NCBI RefSeq assembly: GCF_002904335.1
Contig: NZ_PPHF01000187.1
Location: 1 to 64,000, forward strand
From: Amycolatopsis sp. CA-126428
Lineage (GTDB): Bacteria; Actinomycetota; Actinomycetes; Mycobacteriales; Pseudonocardiaceae
Direction of reading: 5' to 3'
Length of the DNA: 64,000 nt
The notes beneath the pieces were generated by a model. The model searched no databases, was not told the DNA's origin, and worked only from the letters and a program-made list of their open reading frames with translations. The position numbers and the translations under genes are program-made. The first letter of the stretch is position 1. Each line of letters opens with the position of its first letter. Shown here piece by piece: positions 1 through 11,400 of the stretch.

Positions 1-1
1 G

Positions 2-3000
2 CTGTTCTCGTCGTTCGCCGGCACGGTCGGCGCGGCGGGACAGGGCAGCTACGCGGCGGCCAACGCCTACCTGGACGCGCTGGCGGAACACCGGCGCGGC
101 GCGGGCCTGGCCGCCACCTCGATCGCCTGGGGCCCGTGGGCCGAGGCGGGGATGGCCGCCGAGGGGGCCGAGCGGATGCGCCGCGGCGGCCTCACCCCGC
201 TGCCGCCCGCGGCCGCCACGCCGGCGCTCGGGCAGGTCACCGGCGCCGTCACGGTGACGGTCGCCGACGTCGGCTGGGAACGGTTCGCGCCCGGCTTCGC
301 CGCCGCCCGGCCGAGTCCGCTGCTCGCCGAGCTTCCCGAAGTGCGCCGCGTCGCCGGCCGCCGGCCGGTCGCGAACCCGGTGCCGGCCGACCTGCCCGGA
401 GCCGACCGGCCGGGCGCCCTGCTCGAACTCGTGCGCGCCCAGGCCGCGGCCGTGCTCGGCCACCGGGGTCCCGAGCAGGTCGATCCCGCCCGCGCCTTCC
501 GGGAACTCGGGTTCGACTCGCTGACCGCCGTCGAGTTCCGCAACGCGCTCGGCGCGGCCACCGGCCTCTCGCTGCCGTCGACGCTGGTCTTCGACTACCC
601 GACGGCCCAGGCGCTGGCCGGCTACCTCCACGCCGAGCTGTTCGGCGACTCACCGGAACCGGGCCGCCCCGCGCGGACCGTCGCGCTCGACGAGCCGATC
701 GCGATCATCGGGATGAGCTGCCGGTTCCCCGGCGGCGTCGACTCGCCCGAAGCCCTGTGGCGGCTGCTGGACCTCGGCGTGGACGCGATGACGCCGTTCC
801 CCGAGGATCGCGGCTGGGACGTCGAGGGGCTGTACGACCCGGACGGTGAGCGGCCCGGCACGTCGTACACCCGGCACGGCGGTTTCCTCGCCGGTGCCGC
901 GGAGTTCGACGCGGGCTTCTTCGGGGTGTCACCCCGGGAAGCGGTGGCGATGGACCCGCAGCAGCGGGTGCTGCTCGAAGCGTCCTGGGAGGCGCTCGAA
1001 GACGCCGGGATCGACCCCCGGTCGGTGCAGGGCAGCCCGGTCGGCGTGTTCGTCGGGACCAACGGGCAGGACTACCCGATGCTGCTCGCGTACGCCGACC
1101 AGGACTCCGCCGGGCACGCGGGCACCGGCAACGCGGCGAGCATCGTGTCCGGCCGCGTGGCGTACACGCTGGGCCTGGAAGGCCCGGCGGTCACGGTCGA
1201 CACGGCGTGCTCGTCGTCGCTGGTCGCCCTGCACTGGGCGAGTGAGTCGCTGCGCCGCGGCGAGTGCACGCTCGCGCTGGCGGGCGGGGTGACGGTGATG
1301 TCGACGCCGGGCTCGTTCATCGAGTTCAGCCGTCAGCGGGGGCTGGCCCCCGACGGCCGGGTGAAGGCGTTCTCCGCGGACGCGGACGGCACCGCCTGGG
1401 GCGAAGGCGCCGGCGTGCTGCTGGTCGAGCGCCTGTCCGACGCGCGCCGCAACGGGCACCCGGTGCTGGCCGTCGTCAAGGGCTCGGCGGTGAACTCCGA
1501 CGGCGCGTCGAACGGCTTGACCGCCCCGAACGGCCCTTCGCAGCAGCGGGTGATCCGCGACGCGCTGGCCGCCGCCGGGCTCGAAGCGTCCGATGTGGAC
1601 GCCGTCGAGGCGCACGGGACGGGCACCACGCTGGGCGACCCGATCGAGGCGCAGGCGCTGCTGGCCACCTACGGGCGGGACCGCGACCGGCCGTTGTGGC
1701 TGGGCTCGGTCAAGTCGAACCTCGGGCACACGCAGGCGGCCGCCGGGGTGGCCGGCGTGCTGAAGATGGTGCTGGCCCTGCGCCACGGCGTCCTGCCGCG
1801 GACGCTGCACGTCGGCTCGCCGACGTCGCACGTGGACTGGACCGCGGGAAACGTCGCGCTGGCGACCGAACCGGTGCCGTGGGACGGGGGCGAGCGTCCC
1901 CGCCGCGCCGGCATCTCGTCCTTCGGCCTCAGCGGCACCAACGCCCACGTCATCATCGAGGAGGACACCGAGCCGGCGCCGGCGAGGGACACCGAGCCCG
2001 TCGTCTCCGGTGGCACGGTGCCCCTCGTGCTCTCCGCGCGCGATGCCGACGCGCTGCGCGCCCAGGCACGCGCGCTCGCCGCCGTCGTGGAATCCCGCCC
2101 GGAAGCGGAGCTCGCCGACCTCGGCTGGTCGCTGCTCACGAGCCGGGCGTCGCTCGAACACCGGGCCGTGGTGCTGGCCGGCGACCGGGCCGCCGCGCTG
2201 GCCGGGCTGACGGCGCTCGCCGAGGGCGGCCGGGGCGGCGTCACCGGCGTGGTCGCGGAAGGCCGTTCGGCGTTCCTGTTCTCGGGACAGGGCGCGCAGC
2301 GGGCCGGCGCGGGCCGGGAGCTGGCCGAGACGTTCCCCGCGTTCGCCGAGGCGCTGGCCGCGGTGTGCGCGCACCTGGACGCCGAACTGGACCACCCGCT
2401 GCGGGAGGTGATGTTCGGCGACGCCGAGGTGCTCGACCAGACCCGGTACACGCAGGCCGCGCTGTTCGCGCTCGAAGTCGCGCTGTTCCGGTTGCTGGAG
2501 TCGTGGGGTGTCGCGCCGGACTACCTGGCCGGCCACTCGATCGGCGAACTGTCGGCCGCCCACGTGGCCGGCGTGCTTTCGCTGGCCGACGCCTGCCGGC
2601 TCGTCGGCGCGCGGGGCCGGCTGATGCAGGCACTGCCGCCCGGCGGGGCGATGGTGGCGATCCAGGCGAGCGAGGCCGAAATCGCCCCGCTGCTCACCGG
2701 CGGCGTGTCGATCGCGGCGGTGAACGGGCCCGCCTCGGTCGTGGTTTCGGGCGACGAGGACGCCGTCGAGGCGATCGCCGCCCGGTTCCGGGACGACCGC
2801 AAGACGCGCCGGCTGACCGTCAGCCACGCGTTCCACTCACCGCGGATGGAGCCGATGCTCGCCGAGTTCCGGCGCGTCGCGGCCGGGCTGACCTACCACG
2901 AGCCGTCGATCCCGGTCGTGTCCAACGTGACCGGAACCCTGGCCGCGGAGGGCGAACTGACCTCGCCGGACTACTGGGTGCGGCACGTCCGGCAGGCGGT

Positions 3001-5419
3001 GCGGTTCCACGACGGGATCACCTGCCTCGCGGCGGAGGGGGTCACCCGGTTCCTCGAACTCGGCCCCGACGGCGTGCTCACGGCGATGGCCGCCGAGTCG
3101 GCCGACGCCACGATGGCCGGGGTCCTGCGCAAGAACGGCGGCCCCGAGCCGGAGAGCGTGCTGACGGCCCTCGCGGCGCTCCACGTCACCGGGCAGCCAG
3201 TCGGCTGGACACGGCTGTTCACCGGCGCGCGCCGGGTCGCGCTGCCCGGCTACGCCTTCCAGCGCCGGCACTACTGGCCCCGGTTCGACGCCGCAAGGGC
3301 CGCCGCGGCCGGCCCGGCGAACGACGTCGACGCGCAGTTCTGGGCGGCCGTCGAGCGGGAGGACCTCGGCGCGCTGGCCGAGACCCTGTCCGTCGACGGC
3401 GAAACCACGCTCGGGTCGCTGCTGCCCGCGCTGTCGGCGTGGCGGCGTGAGCGGACCGAAAAGTCCACTGTGGACTCCTGGAACCACCGGATCGGGTGGC
3501 GGCGGATCGAGGCGACGGCCCGGCCCGCGCCGGCCGGGACCTGGCTGCTGGTGCTGCCGGTGCGGGCCGGCGACTGGCACGCGGCGGTCCGGAAGGCCCT
3601 CGAACAGCGGCTCGGCCGCTGCGTGCCGGTCGAGATCGAGACCTGCGCGGACCTCGACCGCGCCTCGCTCGCGGAGCGGTTGCGCGCGGCCGCCGCGGAG
3701 GAACCCGGCCTAGCCGGCGTGGTCTCCCTGTCTCCCTTGGCCGATACGGCCGAGCCGGGCGAACCGGCGGTGACGCTGGCGCTCGTGCAGGCACTCGGCG
3801 ACGCCGGCGTCGCGGCCCCGCTCTGGTGCCTGACGACGGGCGCGGTGTCGGTCGACCGGGCGGAACCGGTCCGCAGCCGGATGGGGGCCGCGGCCTGGGG
3901 TCTCGGCCGGGTCGCGGCGCAGGAGGCGCCGGACCGCTGGGGCGGCGCCGTGGACCTGCCCGAGGTGCTCGACGAACGCGGCGCCGACCAGCTCGTCGCG
4001 GTGCTGGCCGGCCTCGACGGCGAGGACCAGGTCGCGATCCGGGCGACCGGCGTCTTCGGCAGGCGGCTCCTGCGCGCCGCCGCCGTGGACACGGCGGGCG
4101 AGTGGCCGGTCTCGGGCACCACGCTCATCACGGGCGGCACGGGTGCACTCGGCGCGGAGGTCGCCCGCTGGGTGGCGGGCCAGGGCGCGGAACACATCCT
4201 GCTCGCGAGCAGGAGCGGCGAGAACGCGCCCCGCGCGGCGGAACTCGCCACCGAACTGGCCGGACTGGGCGCGCGGGTCAGCGTCGTCGCGTGCGATGTC
4301 GCCGACCGGGACGCGGTGCGGCGCCTGCTCGCGGAAATACCGGAGGAGTACCCGCTCACCGCGGTGGTGCATGCCGCCGGCGTGCTCGACGACGGCGTGC
4401 TCGACTCGATGACCCCGGACCGGCTCGCCGCCGTGCTCGAGGCCAAAGTGGACTCCGCCGTGCACCTGCACGAGCTGACCCGGGAGCACGAGCTCCAGGC
4501 CTTCGTGCTGTTCTCCTCCTTCGCGGGCACGATCGGCGCGGCCGGGCAGGGCAACTACGTCGCCGCGAACAGCGCGCTCGACGCGCTGGCCGAGCAGCGC
4601 CGGGCGGCTGGCCTCCCCGCCACCTCCATCGCGTGGGGGCCGTGGGCCGAGGCGGGCATGGCCGCGGGCGAGACGGTGGCGAGTCGGCAGCGCCGCGGCG
4701 GTGTGCGCGCGCTCCCGCCGCGGCTGGCCGTGGCCGCGATGGCTCGCGCCGCCGAGCGTCCCGACGCGTGCCTGGTGGTGACCGACGTGGACTGGGCGGC
4801 CTTCGCGCCCGGGTTCACGGCGCTGCGGCCGAGCCGGCTGTTCGACGAGATCCCGGAAGCCCGGCGCGCTGCCGCCGCGGAACCCGAGAGCTCGCCGGCG
4901 GACTTCACGGCCCGGCTCGCGGCCCTGCCGGAAGGCGACCGGGCCAACGCCGTGCTCGAACTCGTGCGCGGGCAAGCCGCGGCGGTGCTCGGCCACGAGG
5001 GCGCGAGCGCGATCGAACCGGGGAAGGCGTTCTCGGACCTCGGCTTCGACTCGCTCACCGCGGTCGAGCTGCGCAACGTGCTCGGCGCGATCACCGGCCT
5101 CGCGCTGCCGGCGACCGTCGTGTTCGACCACGCGAACCCCGCCGCGCTGGCGCGGCGGCTGCGCAGCGAGCTGTTCGCCGGCGGCGAGGCCGAGGTCGTG
5201 CCGGTGCTGGCCGAGCTGGACCGGCTGGAGAGCGCCGTGGCCGCGCTCCCGGTCGAGCAGCTCGCGGGCACCCGCCTCGCGGCCCGCCTGCAGGCCCTCG
5301 TGAAGCAGCTCGGCGACGCACAGCACGGCGAACGCGGCAACGAGGTCGCGGAGCAGCTGCAGACGGCGACCTCGGACGAGGTCTTCGACTTCATCGACAA
5401 GGAGCTCGGCCTCGGCTGA
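2..5419 (+). CDS. Type I modular polyketide synthase, 5' end outside window (KR remnant-ACP / KS-AT-KR-ACP-docking)
   Basis: The reading frame is open from base 2, where it is already inside a ketoreductase (LFSSFAGT, then GQGSYAAAN with catalytic Tyr and Asn), so the gene starts upstream. Order seen: KR end (to about 290), ACP (about 420-630, LGFDSL phosphopantetheine Ser), KS (about 690-1960; DTACSSSL Cys, HGTGT and GHTQAA His), AT (about 2260-3160; GHSIGE, HAFH), KR (core about 4110-4640; GGTGALG, LDD motif, GQGNYVAAN), ACP (about 4930-5170) and an amphipathic C-terminal tail from about 5190 typical of a docking domain. HAFH predicts malonyl-CoA and LDD a B-type KR. No DH or ER lies in this module, so it should leave a beta-hydroxyl. 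It sits 53 bp before the next PKS and presumably hands its chain to it through docking tails. Confidence 0.97.
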   Translation: MFSSFAGTVGAAGQGSYAAANAYLDALAEHRRGAGLAATSIAWGPWAEAGMAAEGAERMRRGGLTPLPPAAATPALGQVTGAVTVTVADVGWERFAPGFAAARPSPLLAELPEVRRVAGRRPVANPVPADLPGADRPGALLELVRAQAAAVLGHRGPEQVDPARAFRELGFDSLTAVEFRNALGAATGLSLPSTLVFDYPTAQALAGYLHAELFGDSPEPGRPARTVALDEPIAIIGMSCRFPGGVDSPEALWRLLDLGVDAMTPFPEDRGWDVEGLYDPDGERPGTSYTRHGGFLAGAAEFDAGFFGVSPREAVAMDPQQRVLLEASWEALEDAGIDPRSVQGSPVGVFVGTNGQDYPMLLAYADQDSAGHAGTGNAASIVSGRVAYTLGLEGPAVTVDTACSSSLVALHWASESLRRGECTLALAGGVTVMSTPGSFIEFSRQRGLAPDGRVKAFSADADGTAWGEGAGVLLVERLSDARRNGHPVLAVVKGSAVNSDGASNGLTAPNGPSQQRVIRDALAAAGLEASDVDAVEAHGTGTTLGDPIEAQALLATYGRDRDRPLWLGSVKSNLGHTQAAAGVAGVLKMVLALRHGVLPRTLHVGSPTSHVDWTAGNVALATEPVPWDGGERPRRAGISSFGLSGTNAHVIIEEDTEPAPARDTEPVVSGGTVPLVLSARDADALRAQARALAAVVESRPEAELADLGWSLLTSRASLEHRAVVLAGDRAAALAGLTALAEGGRGGVTGVVAEGRSAFLFSGQGAQRAGAGRELAETFPAFAEALAAVCAHLDAELDHPLREVMFGDAEVLDQTRYTQAALFALEVALFRLLESWGVAPDYLAGHSIGELSAAHVAGVLSLADACRLVGARGRLMQALPPGGAMVAIQASEAEIAPLLTGGVSIAAVNGPASVVVSGDEDAVEAIAARFRDDRKTRRLTVSHAFHSPRMEPMLAEFRRVAAGLTYHEPSIPVVSNVTGTLAAEGELTSPDYWVRHVRQAVRFHDGITCLAAEGVTRFLELGPDGVLTAMAAESADATMAGVLRKNGGPEPESVLTALAALHVTGQPVGWTRLFTGARRVALPGYAFQRRHYWPRFDAARAAAAGPANDVDAQFWAAVEREDLGALAETLSVDGETTLGSLLPALSAWRRERTEKSTVDSWNHRIGWRRIEATARPAPAGTWLLVLPVRAGDWHAAVRKALEQRLGRCVPVEIETCADLDRASLAERLRAAAAEEPGLAGVVSLSPLADTAEPGEPAVTLALVQALGDAGVAAPLWCLTTGAVSVDRAEPVRSRMGAAAWGLGRVAAQEAPDRWGGAVDLPEVLDERGADQLVAVLAGLDGEDQVAIRATGVFGRRLLRAAAVDTAGEWPVSGTTLITGGTGALGAEVARWVAGQGAEHILLASRSGENAPRAAELATELAGLGARVSVVACDVADRDAVRRLLAEIPEEYPLTAVVHAAGVLDDGVLDSMTPDRLAAVLEAKVDSAVHLHELTREHELQAFVLFSSFAGTIGAAGQGNYVAANSALDALAEQRRAAGLPATSIAWGPWAEAGMAAGETVASRQRRGGVRALPPRLAVAAMARAAERPDACLVVTDVDWAAFAPGFTALRPSRLFDEIPEARRAAAAEPESSPADFTARLAALPEGDRANAVLELVRGQAAAVLGHEGASAIEPGKAFSDLGFDSLTAVELRNVLGAITGLALPATVVFDHANPAALARRLRSELFAGGEAEVVPVLAELDRLESAVAALPVEQLAGTRLAARLQALVKQLGDAQHGERGNEVAEQLQTATSDEVFDFIDKELGLG

Positions 5420-5472
5420 GGCCGGTCCGAAGCGCCACCCAGCCAGCGAGACGACGAACCGGAGAGACCAGG

Positions 5473-8400
5473 ATGGCGGACCAGGACAAGCTCCTCGACT
5501 ACCTCAAGCGGGTGACGGCCGACCTCCACCAGACCAGGCAGCGGCTGAGCGAAGCCGAGGCCGGCCTGCCGGAGCCGATCGCCATCGTCGGGATGAGCTG
5601 CCGCTTCCCGCACGGCGCCGACACCCCGGAACGACTGTGGGACCTGCTGTCCGGCGGCGTCGACGTGATGTCGGAGTTCCCCGCCGACCGCGGCTGGGAC
5701 CTCGACTCGCTCTACGACCCCGACCCGGAGAAGCCGGGGACGAGCTACGTCGCCGAAGGCGGCTTCCTCGACGCGGCGGGCGAGTTCGACCCGGCGTTCT
5801 TCGGGATCTCGCCGCGCGAGGCGCTGGCGATGGACCCGCAGCAGCGGCTGTTGCTGGAGACGTCGTGGGAGGCGATCGAACGCGGCGGCCTCGATCCCGC
5901 CTCCCTGCGCGGCGGGCAGGTCGGGGTCTTCGCCGGGACCAACGGCCAGGACTACGGCGGGCTCGCGGCGCTGGCGCCCGGCACCGAGGCCTACCTGGGC
6001 ACCGGGAGCTCGGCCAGCGTGCTGTCCGGGCGCATCGCGTACGCGCTCGGGCTCGAAGGCCCCACGCTGACCGTCGACACGGCGTGCTCGTCGTCGCTGG
6101 TCTCGGTGCACCTCGCGGCCCAGGCCCTCCGGGCCGGCGAGTGCCGGCTCGCGCTGGCCGGCGGCGTGACGGTGATGGCGACGCCGGGCGCGTTCGTCGC
6201 GTTCAGCCGTCAGCGCGGGCTCGCCGCCGACGGCCGCTGCAAGGCGTTCTCCGACCGGGCCGACGGCGTCGGCTGGAGCGAGGGCGCCGGGATGCTGCTG
6301 CTCGAACGGCTCTCCGACGCCCGGCGCAACGGCCACCCCGTGCTCGCGGTCGTGCGCGGTTCGGCGATCAACTCCGACGGTGCCTCGAACGGGCTCACCG
6401 CCCCGAACGGCCCGTCGCAGCAACGGGTCATCCGGCAGGCGCTCGCCGACGCGGGGCTCTCCCCGTCCGATGTGGACGCCGTCGAGGCGCACGGGACGGG
6501 CACCTCGCTGGGCGACCCGATCGAGGCGCAGGCGCTGCTGGCCACCTACGGGAAGGACCGGGACCGGCCGTTGTGGCTGGGCTCGGTCAAGTCGAACCTC
6601 GGGCACACGCAGGCGGCCGCGGGCGTCGCGGGCGTGCTCAAGGTCGTGCTGGCGCTCCAGCACCGCGAGCTGCCGAAGACGCTGCACGTCGACCGGCCGT
6701 CGAGCCGGGTCGACTGGACGGCGGGCGACGTGCGCCTGCTGACCGAGCCGCAGCCGTGGACCGGCGACACGCGCCGGGCCGGGGTTTCGGCGTTCGGGGT
6801 CAGCGGCACGAACGCGCACCTGATCATCGAAGAGGCGCCCCGGACCGACGAGACCGCGCCGGAGCCGGCGGAGGTGCACGCGCCGACGCCGTGGCCGCTG
6901 TCGGGCCGCACCGAAGCGGCGCTGCGGGACCAGGCCCGGCGGCTGCGCGAGCGGCTCCGGGCGGCCCCGGAGCCGGCGCCCGTCGACGTCGCCTACTCGC
7001 TGGCTTCCTCCCGCTCCGCGTTCGAGCATCGTGCCGTCCTGCTCGCCGACGACGTCGAAACCGCGTTGCGCGGCCTCGACGCGCTCGCCACGGGCGAGCG
7101 GGCATCCGGCGTGCTCACCGGGGTGGCCGCCGAAGGGCGCACGGCGTTCCTGTTCTCCGGGCAAGGTGCCCAGCGGACGGGGATGGCCGCCGGTCTCGCC
7201 GCGGCGTTCCCCGCGTTCGCCGAGGAACTCGGCCGGGTCTGCGCCGAGCTGGACCGCCACCTCGACCGGCCGCTGCGCGAGCTGCTGGACGCCGGGGCCG
7301 ACGTGCTGGACCGGACCGAGTACACCCAGCCCGCGCTGTTCGCCGTCGAGGTCGCGCTGTACCGGTTCCTCGGCCGCTGGGGGCTGGCCCCCGATCTGGT
7401 CGCGGGCCACTCGATCGGCGAGCTCGCCGCCGCGCACGTCGCCGGGGTCCTCTCGCTCGAAGACGCCGCCGTGCTCGTCGCCGCGCGTGGCCGGCTCATG
7501 CAACGGCTGCCCGCCGGGGGCGCGATGGTGGCCGTCGCGGCCACCGAGGCGGAGGTGGTGCCGCTGCTCACCGCCGGCGTCGAGCTCGCCGCGATCAACG
7601 GGCCGGCTTCGGTCGTGCTGTCCGGTGACGAGCCGGCGGTGCTCGACGTCGCCGCGCAGTTCGATCGACAGGGCCGCAAGACCCGGCGGCTACGGGTCAG
7701 CCACGCGTTCCACTCGCCGCGGATGGAACCGATGCTCGCCGAGTACGCCGCTGTCGCGGACGGACTGTCCTATCGGGACCCGTCGATCACGGTCGTCTCG
7801 ACGGTGACGGGCGAAGCGGCGAAACCGGGCGAGCTGAGCACCGCCGAATACTGGGTCCGGCAGGTGCGCCGCGAGGTGCGCTTCCACGACGCCGTCCGCG
7901 CGCTGCGCGAACTGGGCGCCACCCGGTTCGTCGAGCTCGGTCCGGACGCCGTGCTCACCCCGATGGTCGAGGAGAGCCTGGCCGGCGACTCCGGCGAAGA
8001 GGTGGTGATCCCGGTCCTGCGCCGGGATCGTGACGAAGCCGAGGCGCTGACGACCGCGGTGGGCGTCCTGCACGGCGCCGGGGTCTCGCCGGACTGGGCC
8101 GCGGTCTTCGCCGGGCGGGGCGCGCGCCGGGCCGACCTGCCCACCTACCCGTTCCAGCGCAGCCGCTACTGGCCGGACGTCGTGTTGCCCGGCGGGAGTG
8201 ACGGGATGCGCTACGCCGGGCTGAGCGGCGCGTCCCATCCGCTGCTCGGTGCGGTGGTCGGGCTCGCGGGGGCCGGCGGTGCGGTGTTCACCGGCCGGCT
8301 GTCGACGCGCACCCAGCCGTGGCTGGCCGACCACGTCGTCGCCGGAACGATCCTGGTGCCCGGCACGGCGTTCCTCGAACTGGCGGTGCGGGCGGGCGAC

Positions 8401-11400
8401 GAGTTCGGCTGCGCGTGCGTGGAAGAGCTCACCCTCGCCGTGCCGCTGGCTTTGCCCGAACGCGGCGGTGTCCGGCTGCAGGTCGTCGTCGGTGACGCCG
8501 ACGACTCGGGCGCGCGGGCGATCAGCGTCCATTCCCAGCGCGAGGACGAGGGCGCCGAGGCACCGTGGACCCTGCACGCGACCGGCGTGCTCGGCACCGG
8601 CGCGCCGGCCGGGACCGACCAGGACACCACTGCTTTTCGGGGGTTCCGGGTGGCGGAGCCCCCGGCCCGGGGCGAAGCCCCGGATCTCACCGTGTGGCCG
8701 CCGGACGGCGCGAGCCCGGTGGACCTGACCGATGCCTACGCCAAGCTGGCCGCCGCGGGACTGGCCTACGGCCCGGTGTTCCAGGGACTGACCGCTGTAT
8801 GGCGGCTCGGCGACGAGCTCTTCGCCGAAGTCGCCCTGCCCGGGGACGCAACCGGGGAGGCCGCCCGCTTCGGGCTGCACCCGGCGTTGCTCGACGCCGG
8901 TCTCCACGCCCTCGGCGTCGGCTCCGGGGCGGCGCTGCCGGGAGCGGCGTCCGGGACCACCGTGCTGCCGTTCTCCTGGACCGGGGTCGTGCTGCACGCG
9001 ACGGGCGCGGCCTCCTTGCGCGTGCGGCTGAGTCCCGCCGCCACCGAGGACGCCGTCGTGCTGCACGTGACGGACCCGGCGGGCGCGCCCGTGCTGACCG
9101 TCGAGTCGCTGACGTTGCGCGCGGCGCCCGCGGACCCGGGGACGGCCGGCGCGACCGAGTCGCTGTTCGAGCTCGCCTGGCCGGAGGTGCCGGCCGGGGC
9201 GAAGGCCGGCTGGACCGACCTGGCCGGGTCCGAGCTGGCCGCGCTGGCCGCGCGGATCGACGACGGCGCCACCGTGCCCGAGCACGTGCTGGTGTCACTG
9301 GTAGCTCGGGGCGGACTGCCGGAGCGGGCCCACGCGCTGGCCGGCCAGGCGCTCGGCCTCGTTCAGGCGTGGCTCGCCGACGCGCGGTTCGCCGCGTCCC
9401 GGCTCGTCTTCCGCACCCGCGGAGCCGTCGCGGCCGGCGCCGGCTCCGACGTCACCGATCCCGCCGCCGCGACGGTCTGGGGACTGGTGCGCTCGGCGCA
9501 GGCGGAGAACCCCGGCCGGTTCGTGCTCCTCGACACCGACGGCAGCGAGGACTCCGGCGATGCCGTGCTGGCGGCCGCGCTCGGCTCCGGCGAGCCCCAG
9601 CTGGCCGTGCGCTCCGGCGTGCTGCGCGCGCCGCGGTTCGCCCGTGCCGCACCGGCCCCGGACTCCATTGTGGACTGGGGCGACGGGACCGTGCTCCTCA
9701 CCGGGGGAACCGGTGCGCTCGGCGGGATCTTCGCCCGGCACCTCGTGACGGCGCACGGCGTCCGGAGGCTCCTGCTGGCGGCCCGGCGCGGCCTGGCCGC
9801 CGACGGGGCGGCCGAGCTCGTCGCCGAGCTCACCGGCCTCGGCTGCCACACCGAAGTCGTCGCCTGTGACGTCGCCGATCCGGACGCGCTGGCCGAGCTG
9901 CTGGCCGGCCTTCCCGCGTCCGCCCGGCTCAGCTCGGTCGTGCACCTGGCCGGGGTGCTCGACGACGGCATCATCGAATCGCTGACCCCGGACCGGCTCG
10001 GCACCGTGCTGCGGCCGAAGGTCGACGCCGCGTGGCAGCTGCACGAGCTGACCCGCGAGGCGGACCTGCGCCAGTTCGTGGTGTTCTCCTCGATCTCCGG
10101 CGTCGTCGGCGCCGCCGGCCAGGGCAACTACGCCGCCGCGAACGCGTTCCTCGACGCGCTGATGGCGCAGCGCGCGGCGATGGGCCTGCCCGGCCGCTCG
10201 CTCGCGTGGGGCCTGTGGGACGAGGCCGGCGCGATGACCGGCGGGCTCGACGAGGCGGACCGGTCGCGGATCGCCCGCGGCGGGGTGCTGCCGCTGTCCG
10301 CCGACGAAGGCCGCGCGCTGTTCGACGCGGCCCTCTCGACGCCGGGTGCGCTGCACGTGCCGATGCGGCTCGACCTGCCCGCGCTGCGCGGGATCGGCGA
10401 AGCGCTCGCGCCGATCTGGCGGACGTTGGTGCCCGCCGTCCGCCGCCGCAGCGCCGGCGCCGCGGCACCGCGGGGATCCGCCACCGCGCTCGGCGAACGC
10501 CTCGCCGAGCTGGCCCCGGACAAGCGTCAGGACGCGGTCGTCGAGCTGGTCCGCGCGCAGGCCGCCGCCGTGCTCGGGCACCCGGACGGCACCGGGGTCG
10601 ACCCCGGCCGCGCGTTCCGCGAGCTCGGCTTCGACTCGTTGACGGCGCTCGAACTGCGCAACGGGCTCGCCGCGGCGACCGGGCTGCGCCTGCCCGCCAC
10701 CCTGATCTTCGACTACCCGAACTCGGCCGTGCTCGCCGAGCACCTGCTCGAACGCGTCTTCGGGCCGGGAGAGGCCCGGGCGGGGACGCGGACGGTCCGG
10801 CGGTCCGGCGACGAGCCGATCGCGATCATCGGGATGAGCTGCCGCTATCCCGGAGGCGTGCGCAACCCCGATGACCTGTGGTCGCTCGTCGAGGCCGGCG
10901 GCGACGGGATCTCGCCGATGCCGCTGGACCGGGGCTGGAACCTGGAGGCGCTGTTCGCCGGCGATCCGGACCAGGCCGGCTCCAGCTACGTGCGGGAGGG
11001 CGGGTTCCTCCACGACGCCGCGGAGTTCGACGCCGCGTTCTTCAGCATCAGCCCGCGCGAGGCCCTCGCCATGGACCCGCAGCAGCGGCTGCTGCTGGAG
11101 GGCTGCTGGGAGGCGGTCGAGTCGGCGGGGATCGACCCGACGTCGTTGAAGGGCAGCGAAACGGGCGTCTACACCGGCGTGATGTACCACGACTACGGCG
11201 CCCAGCTGTTCATGCTCCCCGACGGCGCCGAGGGCTACGTCGGGACCGGCACCTCGGGCAGCGTCGCCTCGGGCCGGGTGTCCTACGTGCTCGGCCTGGA
11301 AGGCCCCGCCGTCACCATCGACACGGCGTGCTCGTCGTCGCTGGTCACCCTGCACCTCGCCGCGCAGGCCCTGCGCCGCGGCGAATGTTCGCTCGCGCTC

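Noticed and set aside
3496..5472. In-frame upstream extension of the second PKS
   Set aside because: It overlaps the first PKS in another frame and reads as low-complexity sequence. The ATG at 5473 has a ribosome site and starts a docking tail.
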